Shown in pieces: positions 33,281 through 41,730 of a stretch of DNA of 64,000 nt. The translations under genes and the position numbers were made by a program. Below the pieces are notes generated by a model, which had not been told where the DNA came from, searched no databases, and saw only the letters and a list, made by a program, of their open reading frames with translations. The DNA comes from Acidobacteriota bacterium (lineage in GTDB: Bacteria > Acidobacteriota > Aminicenantia > Aminicenantales > Saccharicenantaceae): contig JAKLEN010000002.1 of NCBI GenBank assembly GCA_022711665.1, positions 62,001-126,000 on the forward strand. Direction: 5' to 3'. Every line of letters begins with the position of its first letter. Positions within the stretch are counted from its first letter, which is position 1.

Positions 33281-34576
33281 ATGACAGCCGAAATCGCGGT
33301 TCTCAACAAGGAAGCCATCGCCTTGGCTGCGGATAGCGCGGTAACTATGTCAGGACCGTCGGGCCGGAAGATCTTTCAGTCGGCAAATAAAATATTTGCC
33401 TTATCCAAGCGCTATCCAGTAGGCATCATGGTGTTTGGCAATGCAAACTTCATGGACGTTCCTTGGGAGACGATCATAAAGAAGTATCGCAGTTCGCTTG
33501 GAGAAAAGGGATTTGATGATTGCGAAGATTACGCAAAGGACTTCTTTTCATATTTAACAAAAGCGAGCCGTCTTTTCCCAGCTTCTCAGCAGGATAAATA
33601 TTTCTCCAATACTCTAGAGAGCTATTTTACCCACCTGAGAACTCAGATAATTAAGAAGGTTCAAAGCCGTCAAGAACAAGCAGGATCTATAGACGAAGAA
33701 CAAGTACGCCTTTTGGTATCAGAGAGGATATCTGCTCTTCATGAGAAGCTGGGCAAATACACTTACCTTCCGAAAATGGATGCAAAATTCGAGGCGAGTC
33801 TGGCAACGAAATATAGGCTGAAGATCGAAGAAATCAGAGGAAAGGTTTTTGAACAGCTTCCTTTGTCTGAAACGGATTCTCTGAAGCTTAAAGATATCGC
33901 GGTGGAAATCTTTTGCAGGATGGGTCAAGATGTCTTCCATTCGGGGATATCCGGGGTGGTTATCGCTGGCTTTGGCCATGACGACATTTTTCCACGCCTG
34001 TATGCATATTACGCCGAAGGGATAGTCAGAAAGCGGGTTAAATATTTTAAATCGGGAGAGCAAGTAATTAGTCACGATTCGGCATCAGCGATAATGCCCT
34101 TCGCCCAAGATGAAATGGTCTGTTCGTTCATGGAAGGAGTTGTTCCAGGCTATGAAAAAGAAATTGAGAGGTACCTAAACGATATATGCCATGAATATCC
34201 CAAGGCCATCTTGGACAGTATTGTCTCTCTAGCAGAGGAAGAAAGAAACCGAATTAAAGAGAACCTTGGCCAGCTCAGCGAGGAATGGCTAAAGAATTAC
34301 AAAAAGCGGCTGGATACATACAGAACCGAGCATTTCGTCGATCCTGTAATAAACGTTGTTTCAGTCCTTCCCAAAGACGAACTGGCCACGATGGCCGAAA
34401 CCCTCGTGAACTTGACATCCTTCAGAAAAAAAGTCACTATTGAAGAAGAAACCGTAGGAGGTCCAATAGACGTTGCTGTCATCTCCAGGGGGGATGGGTT
34501 CATTTGGATCAAGAGAAAACACTATTTTAAGCCTGATTTAAACCAAAATTTCTTTTCAAATTACCGGAGACATTAG
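33281..34576 (+). CDS. Proteasome/HslV-like Ntn-hydrolase homologue with large helical insertion
   Basis: The 431-residue protein starts with Met then Thr. Counting that Thr as 1, it aligns without gaps to HslV of this same genome (56231-56758): T1, V6, K9, A13, AAD with D17, and VTM at 20-22. A lysine in NKIF (K37 of the precursor) corresponds to catalytic K33 after a three-residue insertion, and FGNANF matches the glycine loop. Residues ~60-220 are an inserted helical domain. The fold resumes at GVVIAGFG (225-232) with FPRLYAYYAEG and ends GGPIDVAVISRGDGFIWI. This suggests a threonine protease. It is preceded by AAGGAGG and followed by a 60-residue gene. No unfoldase partner is nearby. Confidence 0.72.
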   Translation: MTAEIAVLNKEAIALAADSAVTMSGPSGRKIFQSANKIFALSKRYPVGIMVFGNANFMDVPWETIIKKYRSSLGEKGFDDCEDYAKDFFSYLTKASRLFPASQQDKYFSNTLESYFTHLRTQIIKKVQSRQEQAGSIDEEQVRLLVSERISALHEKLGKYTYLPKMDAKFEASLATKYRLKIEEIRGKVFEQLPLSETDSLKLKDIAVEIFCRMGQDVFHSGISGVVIAGFGHDDIFPRLYAYYAEGIVRKRVKYFKSGEQVISHDSASAIMPFAQDEMVCSFMEGVVPGYEKEIERYLNDICHEYPKAILDSIVSLAEEERNRIKENLGQLSEEWLKNYKKRLDTYRTEHFVDPVINVVSVLPKDELATMAETLVNLTSFRKKVTIEEETVGGPIDVAVISRGDGFIWIKRKHYFKPDLNQNFFSNYRRH

Positions 34577-34580
34577 AAAA

Positions 34581-34763
34581 ATGCAAAAAGTTCAGACCAA
34601 AGAATCCCGGAAGTTTGAGAGAATCGAGGAGTTCGAGCGGACCTACTTTCCAGAGTACTCTCGGCATAAGGCAGAAAAAGCAAAAGCTGAAAAGCCAGGT
34701 GCGTTCGGTCATGCACTCGCTAACGAATTTATTACCAAGGTAAGATCTGCCTTAAGGAAGTAA
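34581..34763 (+). CDS. 60-residue companion protein of the Ntn-hydrolase homologue
   Basis: The small, very charged helical protein (QKVQTKESRKFERIEEFERT ... FITKVRSALRK) starts four bases after the upstream stop, so the two are probably cotranslated. It has no recognised family. Size and coupling suggest a regulator, adaptor or substrate of the protease-like protein, by context only. The ribosome site is weak (GGAG 13 bases upstream), consistent with translational coupling. The following 98 bases to the repeat hold nothing I can name. Confidence 0.6.
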   Translation: MQKVQTKESRKFERIEEFERTYFPEYSRHKAEKAKAEKPGAFGHALANEFITKVRSALRK

Positions 34764-34861
34764 AGAGTCGGAACCAGCAGGGCACGATTCTGGACGCAGA
34801 CGCAGGGATGTTTTCTTTATGGGGATGATATTAAATCTGTTATTGCTTTCATCCTCCGGAG

Positions 34862-34916
34862 TGAAAATCCTTGCGTCGGCGGTTCAATTCCGTCCCTAGC
34901 CATTTTCCTTTTCCCT
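34862..34916 (+). repeat. attR: 55-bp direct repeat of the tRNA-Phe 3' end
   Basis: This is identical to 27615-27669 and contains only the 3' half of tRNA-Phe, so it is not a tRNA gene. It marks the right end of the island. Confidence 0.93.
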
Positions 34917-35472
34917 TCCCAAGCCGCGTGACGGCGCTTCCCCCTCGGTCGTCCTGGGTCGGGCTCGAGACCCGTTCCCTGATCGACGGCTCGGAGGACT
35001 GGGAAAGCGGCCGGAGCTGCATCAAACTGGAATACTCCCTGGGGGCCCCGGAGAACAACCGGAGCTTCCTGACGGCTCGGCCGGCGGGCTGAAGAGCATC
35101 ACGACGGCCCCTCCCAGTATCTAAGAAGCCATAAATTCCTATTAGGCCTCCTTTTAGTATTATCTCCTCGGGTAAATTCGAATTTTTAAATATTTTTTGG
35201 GTGGACGACGATTTTTGCGGTCCCGACATGTCTTTGTCCTTAGGGAGGCGCGTATCCGGGGAAAAAGGCAAGCTACGTCCAAGGGGGAATATGCACGACA
35301 CCATAAGCGGGAGCCATGCTTCCGAGGCGAAACGGCAAACATCGGTCATTCAGGTAGAAGATACCGCTTCTTTTTGTTCCTTATGAGGTCCTGGCGAAGC
35401 ATAAAATTGGGACGTCGATTTCGGGCAGAAAGCCTGCTACGGCTCCCTTATATTCATCACAAAGGAGACATC
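34917..35472. other. Intergenic transition zone right of the island
   Basis: The first ~175 bases are GC-rich. In one frame they read like the end of a host protein (LETRSLIDGSEDWESGR ... NNRSFLTARPAG, stop at 35090-35092) without a start, possibly a remnant. From about 35100 to 35472 the DNA is AT-rich with no convincing gene; it includes an A/T-rich block (35140-35200) and the leader of the outer-membrane protein gene. Confidence 0.35.
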
Positions 35473-36420
35473 GTGCTAAAAAAGCTGGTTAATGTAGCGT
35501 TATTTCTAATCAGCCTGCTTTTTATAATCGTCAACGACGCTAGTACGGCGCAAACAAGGTTCAGCTTGGCACTCCGGGAAGGTTTTGGATCCATGAAGAT
35601 CGGTGATCTAAATACCACTCTGGAGTCCTATAATAATAACCCTGCCTTAGAAGACACTCGTCAATATTATCCAGATCGTTGTATTGGCGAATTCCTCCCT
35701 ATAAAGGATCGGTTCACTCATTGGGAAGCGGAGATCCGGTCCTATATCTGGGGTGGATTCAGTCTTGGCATTTCGATAGAAGAAAAGACGCATTTCAGCG
35801 GACAGAGCTCTTTACTCTACACAATCGTTGATTACCCCGGCACGCAGACCATGAACCAAACCCTGACCTCCGATATCGACATCTCCTCTCCTATTCGGTT
35901 TCATCTCTACTATTCGCGCCATATCCTCGCCGGTTTCCATCTCTATGCGAACGGGGGCATCGGCTTCTATCGAGCCCGCATGAGGCAAGACCAGGATTGG
36001 TATAACCGATTTCCGTCCAGCGCTATTCAGGTCATTGAGAACTACTGGGACGTCAAGGGGAAGTGCCGCGGCTATCACTACGGGATCGGGCTTGAATATC
36101 GGATGAACAAGAGAATGTCGTTGCTCGCAGAAGCCCGATGGATTCAGGCTAAGATCGAAACCCTAAGCGGAGAAGCGCAGCAGAATATCAGATTCTACAA
36201 TCCGGAAGGTACACTTACAGAGACGGTTACCCACACAAATGAGGGGCCCCTCTTTCATTATATTGGGGAAGATCTTGATTATGGGGGATGGCACGAAAAG
36301 CTGATCGTCAATGAAGAGATCTGGCAGGTTGGGACTGACGGTCCCTATGGTATCAGGCAAGCCTTCCTTGACTTAAGCGGCTTCACGCTCAGGATCGGCT
36401 TGAAGATCGGGCTATTCTAG
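35473..36420 (+). CDS. Predicted outer-membrane beta-barrel protein
   Basis: The 315-residue protein has a signal peptide (LKKLVNVALFLISLLFIIVNDAS, cleavage near STAQ). The mature part is rich in aromatic, alternating beta-strand patterns (FHLYYSRHILAGFHLYANGGIGFYRAR, GYHYGIGLEYRMNKRMSLLAEARW) and ends FTLRIGLKIGLF, the C-terminal strand with a terminal Phe expected for outer-membrane barrels. GTG 35473 is chosen because AAGGAG lies five bases upstream and the signal peptide starts there. Codons are AT-richer than in the host, suggesting transfer. A hairpin follows at 36446. Confidence 0.75.
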   Translation: MLKKLVNVALFLISLLFIIVNDASTAQTRFSLALREGFGSMKIGDLNTTLESYNNNPALEDTRQYYPDRCIGEFLPIKDRFTHWEAEIRSYIWGGFSLGISIEEKTHFSGQSSLLYTIVDYPGTQTMNQTLTSDIDISSPIRFHLYYSRHILAGFHLYANGGIGFYRARMRQDQDWYNRFPSSAIQVIENYWDVKGKCRGYHYGIGLEYRMNKRMSLLAEARWIQAKIETLSGEAQQNIRFYNPEGTLTETVTHTNEGPLFHYIGEDLDYGGWHEKLIVNEEIWQVGTDGPYGIRQAFLDLSGFTLRIGLKIGLF

Positions 36421-36445
36421 GGAAAGTCGATAAGAGCAGAGAACG

Positions 36446-36499
36446 CCCATCGCCGCCGCAAGAGGGGATCCCGGCGATGGGAGAGGCTCTGTTTATTTT
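36446..36499 (+). terminator. Probable terminator after the outer-membrane protein gene
   Basis: A 10-bp perfect stem (CCCATCGCCG 36446-36455 / CGGCGATGGG 36472-36481) is followed by a T-rich stretch (TGTTTATTTTT, to 36499). The 16-base loop and the 8-base gap to the T-run make it less than ideal. Confidence 0.55.
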
Positions 36500-36610
36500 T
36501 CCCCGCCGGTAATTTTCGCCACCCCGAACGGTCTTTTATATATGATGGCCGTTTTGCCCGCAGCCGGAAGGAAGGAAAGAAGGGCCGGAAGGGAGAAGGA
36601 GAACAGGACA

Positions 36611-36910
36611 TTGAGCAAGCCAAGCCGCGTCATCCTCGTCCGGCCCGGAGGGGTCGAGACGCGATATCCGGCGATGGAGGAAGCGACCGCCGCCGGCGAG
36701 GCGTTCCTGCTCGAGCACCCGTCGGAGTGCGGCGTCACGCTCTATGAAGTCGACGAGAACGGCCGGGAGGGCCGGACCCGGAAGATATTCCACTGGCGGG
36801 ACGAGTTCTTCCATTATCTGGATATGCCGGGGGGAGGTCACGGCGTCGGACGGATCTTCAAGAGGCCCTGCCGTCGAACGGCGGGAGCCAAGGAATGCCG
36901 CGAGGCCTGA
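36611..36910 (+). CDS. Small hypothetical protein
   Basis: The 99-residue protein from TTG 36611 has AAGGAG nine bases upstream. It reads SKPSRVILVRPGGVETRYPA, a helical AMEEATAAGEAFLLEHPSE segment and VTLYEVDENGREGRTRKIFHWRDEFFHYL. ATG 36542 in the same frame is possible but has no ribosome site. No family is recognised. It overlaps the possible extended start of the next small gene and may be coupled to it. Confidence 0.5.
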   Translation: MSKPSRVILVRPGGVETRYPAMEEATAAGEAFLLEHPSECGVTLYEVDENGREGRTRKIFHWRDEFFHYLDMPGGGHGVGRIFKRPCRRTAGAKECREA

Positions 36911-36939
36911 GGAAGACAAGGCCGATCAGAGAGGACAGG

Positions 36940-37176
36940 ATGCTGCGCTTTCACTCCCCCTTCGACGGAAGAAGGTTCATCGGGGACAACCGGCTGAAGA
37001 TCTTCCATGATTCCGTCTACGAGGCGCCGGTGCGGGCGTCGGGCGGCTGCGGCATCGACCGGATCCCCGCGGAAGAGATCCGGATCTTCGCGCCGGACAC
37101 GGCCGGCGAGGCCAAGAAGCGCGGCTTCGTCCCCTGCCCCTGCTGCGGGCACATCGACCGGCACCTGCACGAGTGA
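36940..37176 (+). CDS. Small protein with Ada-like zinc-binding pattern
   Basis: The 78-residue protein has FIGDNRLKIFHD, then a GGCGIDRIPAEEIRIF stretch, AGEAKKRGFVPCPCCGHIDRH and a terminal HE. The succession of one Cys, R-I-x-x-E-x-x-I-F, an A/G-x-K-x-G helix and P-C-x-C-C resembles the metal-binding domain of Ada, though cysteine spacing is not identical. This is only a resemblance. ATG 36940 is preceded by GAGGA four bases upstream; an in-frame ATG at 36895 is also possible. Repeat copy C lies directly after the stop. Confidence 0.5.
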   Translation: MLRFHSPFDGRRFIGDNRLKIFHDSVYEAPVRASGGCGIDRIPAEEIRIFAPDTAGEAKKRGFVPCPCCGHIDRHLHE

Positions 37177-37209
37177 GGCGCGCCGGCCCCGGCCGGGGGC
37201 CGCGGGCTA
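37177..37209. repeat. GC-rich post-stop palindromic repeat, copy C
   Basis: This 33-base element directly follows the TGA at 37174-37176 and reaches the stop of the convergent porin gene. It matches copy B at 28 of 33 positions. GGCCCCGGCCGGGGGCC inside it can form a strong hairpin, so it may act as a two-way terminator here. Confidence 0.55.
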
Positions 37210-38505
37210 GAACTTGTAGCTGACCGCGATCGAGGGGACGACGATGTTCATGCCGTACGTCCCCGGCATGGAGCCCGCCGACGCCCCCGCGCAGGTCCTC
37301 TCGCGACCCGTATAATACTCCAGGCCGAGATCGATCTGCAGGCCGTCGAAGCTCTTGCCCACGCCGGCGCAGATCGTGTTGTAGGCGAAGTTGGGCAGGA
37401 GGGCGTTGAGGGTCGCGTCCGGCCCCGGCGCCGGGTCATGGTAGTAGCCGGCCCGCAGGGCCGTCGTCGCGTTCACCCGGAATTCCGCGCCGAACCGGAA
37501 CTGGGCCTTGTCGGACCAGCCCATGCCGCGGACGTCGTTGCCGCTCGCGCCCATGAGGATCGCCCAGACGGCATCCAGATAGTCGGTCGTGATCCGGTCG
37601 AGCTTCGACCATTGGGTCCACTGGACGTCGGCGCTGAGGAGAAGGCGCTCGAAGGGCCGGAAGGCGACGCCGCCGGCGATCCAGAGCGGCCAGGTGATCT
37701 TGCGTTCGAGGTCGGAGGAGCCGGGCAGGCCGTAGGGAGAAAGATTGGGCAGCAGGGCGGAGCCCTTGTAGGCCAGGGTCGACGGCGTCCGCACGGTCAG
37801 GCCGAGGCTGAGCTTGTCGATGGGCTTGGCCAGGACGCCGAAGGTCGCCCCGATCCCCCAGCCGTGCATGTTCTCCTCGTACTGGCCCAGGTCCACCGTC
37901 CCCCCGCCCAGGTCGGCGGAACCGGCCGGCATCTTGAGCCGGAAATTCCCGTACTGGACGTCGACCGTGGCCCCGACGGAAAGCCAATCGTTGAGCCGGA
38001 CGGCGACGAGCGGCGAGGCGGTGAAGACCTCGATCTTGCTCGACCAGTCGTAGGCCGTTCCGCCGGACAGATCGGTGAAATCCGCCCCGTTCCATTTCGT
38101 TCCCAGGCCCGAAGGCGTGCCGATGCCCAGGCCGACCACGACCTTGGAGCTGATCGGCTTATAGTAGGCGCCCAGGAAGCCCAGGTAATGGGCCTTCTTG
38201 GTCTCGGCCGCGACGGTGGGCGGCGGGTACTCGGGGATATACACGAGGTCCGGCGGGATGGACAGGTTGTAGCTCGTCTTCGGCATGAGGTCCGTCGTGT
38301 AGAAGCCGAAGATCGTCCGCTTGAACCCGGCCGCGCCGGCGGGATTCCAGAACACGGCGCTGAAGTCGTCGGCGACGGCGACGAACGCGCCGCCCATGCC
38401 CTGGGACCGCGAGCCCAGGCCGTTCAGGTTGAGCCCGTTGGCCGGGGCCAGCGAGGGCAGAAGGATAAGGGCCGCCAGGCCCGCGATGAGGATCTTCTTG
38501 ATCAT
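37207..38505 (-). CDS. OMPP1/FadL-family outer-membrane transport protein
   Basis: The 432-residue protein has a signal peptide (MIKKILIAGLAALILLPSLAPA), then NGLNLNGLGSRSQGMGGAFVAVADDFSAVFWNPAG, the conserved N-terminal hatch region of FadL/TodX-type channels for hydrophobic substrates. Alternating beta strands follow, and it ends PSIAVSYKF with a C-terminal aromatic residue. ATG 38505 is used because the signal peptide starts there and GGAG lies nine bases upstream; the frame is open further but runs into clpB. Monocistronic; substrate unknown. Confidence 0.88.
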   Translation of the reverse strand: MIKKILIAGLAALILLPSLAPANGLNLNGLGSRSQGMGGAFVAVADDFSAVFWNPAGAAGFKRTIFGFYTTDLMPKTSYNLSIPPDLVYIPEYPPPTVAAETKKAHYLGFLGAYYKPISSKVVVGLGIGTPSGLGTKWNGADFTDLSGGTAYDWSSKIEVFTASPLVAVRLNDWLSVGATVDVQYGNFRLKMPAGSADLGGGTVDLGQYEENMHGWGIGATFGVLAKPIDKLSLGLTVRTPSTLAYKGSALLPNLSPYGLPGSSDLERKITWPLWIAGGVAFRPFERLLLSADVQWTQWSKLDRITTDYLDAVWAILMGASGNDVRGMGWSDKAQFRFGAEFRVNATTALRAGYYHDPAPGPDATLNALLPNFAYNTICAGVGKSFDGLQIDLGLEYYTGRERTCAGASAGSMPGTYGMNIVVPSIAVSYKF

Positions 38506-38588
38506 CGTCAGTGTCTCCAGTGCGCGAAGGCGCGCCCTATTATATACGAACCGGGCAAAAGAAAAACAAGAAGGAAGGAACCGTCCGC

Positions 38589-41171
<2,583 letters not shown>

Positions 41172-41201
41172 CGGGGGGCCTCCTCTCGCTCGATAGTCCT
41201 T

Positions 41202-41230
41202 ATTAAAGGCGTCCGGCCGCGGGCTGTCAA
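41202..41230 (-). promoter_or_regulatory. Promoter of clpB
   Basis: On the minus strand TTGACA (41230-41225), a 17-base spacer and TTTAAT (41207-41202) precede the clpB ATG at 41171. The -35 is perfect and the -10 matches five of six. No CIRCE-type inverted repeat is visible. Confidence 0.78.
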
Positions 41231-41270
41231 GCCGTCCGGAACCGGCCGCGCGGCGGGCCGCGTTCCCCCC

Positions 41271-41298
41271 TTGACAAGCGTCGAAAAAAGATTATCTA
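41271..41298 (+). promoter_or_regulatory. Promoter of the acidic-protein gene
   Basis: A perfect TTGACA (41271-41276) is followed after 16 bases by TATCTA (41293-41298), a weak -10 in a locally AT-rich stretch. It is divergent from the clpB promoter, 41 bases away. Confidence 0.5.
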
Positions 41299-41319
41299 TC
41301 TATTGTCGAAGAGGCGCTC

Positions 41320-41673
41320 ATGGAAGAAATGGAAATCAGAAGCTGGCTGACGCTCGACGCGATCCGGAAGACGAAGGGCGCCGAGGTCGTGGAAACCGTC
41401 GGCAACCTGCAGACCGGGCACACGAAGTCCGTATTCGTCGTCATCGAAGACGACTACCTGGAGCTCGTATACAGCGACGCCGCCTCCAACACCGTCCGCC
41501 GCTTCGACGACCGCGACGAGCTCGACGAGGCCGTCGAGGAGCGACGCTCCGAGAACGGCGAGGAGAACTTCTCGGACAACGGCGACCAGGACTACGACAA
41601 GGACGAGGACGAAGAGGACGACGAGGACCTCGAGGACGGCTTCTCCGTCGAGGACGAGTCCGAATCCTATTGA
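41320..41673 (+). CDS. Acidic small protein of unknown function
   Basis: The 117-residue protein has a folded-looking N-terminal ~70 residues (SWLTLDAIRKTKGAEVVETV, KSVFVVIEDDYLELVYSD) and then a strikingly acidic, probably disordered tail of D/E repeats (DKDEDEEDDEDLEDG). AGAGG lies before the ATG, and a TTGACA promoter lies upstream. No family is recognised. Acidic tails of this kind can mimic nucleic acid or bind basic partners; that is speculation. Confidence 0.7.
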   Translation: MEEMEIRSWLTLDAIRKTKGAEVVETVGNLQTGHTKSVFVVIEDDYLELVYSDAASNTVRRFDDRDELDEAVEERRSENGEENFSDNGDQDYDKDEDEEDDEDLEDGFSVEDESESY

Positions 41674-41687
41674 CCCGGCCGATTCCT

Positions 41688-41730
41688 GAGAACGCCCCGC
41701 TTTCCCCCTTCTCTTTGAGAGGGCGTTCTT
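41688..41730. repeat. Inverted repeat AGAACGCCC...GGGCGTTCT between convergent genes
   Basis: AGAACGCCC (41689-41697) pairs with GGGCGTTCT (41721-41729), a 9-bp stem overlapping the last bases of mutS. The core is shared with the inverted repeat at 471-525. It may serve as terminator for the acidic-protein gene and mutS. Confidence 0.5.

Larger units (their letters stand above)
27670..34916. mobile_element. Integrated genomic island in tRNA-Phe (about 7.2 kb)
   Basis: The stretch lies between the two 55-bp repeats and is visibly AT-richer than the surrounding genome, with A/T-rich codons. Contents in order: a start-less remnant, a small membrane protein, a possible 39-residue ORF, a DUF4041/T5orf172 protein, an unknown protein, a two-helix membrane protein, a TcmP-like protein, a radical-SAM-like protein, an integrase remnant, an HslV-like Ntn-hydrolase homologue and a 60-residue protein. 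The integrase is broken, so the island is probably no longer self-mobile. Gene content (nuclease-like, TcmP pair, protease-like) resembles accessory or defence islands, which is inference. Confidence 0.88.

Noticed and set aside
32848-33318. Minus-strand open frame over the integrase remnant
   Set aside because: It is antisense to a recognisable integrase fragment and has no family similarity that I can see.
34862-34916. Second tRNA gene
   Set aside because: Only the 3' half of tRNA-Phe is present, without acceptor 5' strand, D arm or anticodon 5' stem.
34849-35349. Minus-strand open frame across attR (ending ELNRRRKDFHSGG)
   Set aside because: It reads the complement of the tRNA fragment, a common false gene; there is no ribosome site or family.
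41209-41230. Possible fourth copy of the GC-rich post-stop element (GGCCGCGGGCT)
   Set aside because: It lies in the spacer of the clpB promoter, matches only the last part of the element, and does not follow a stop codon.
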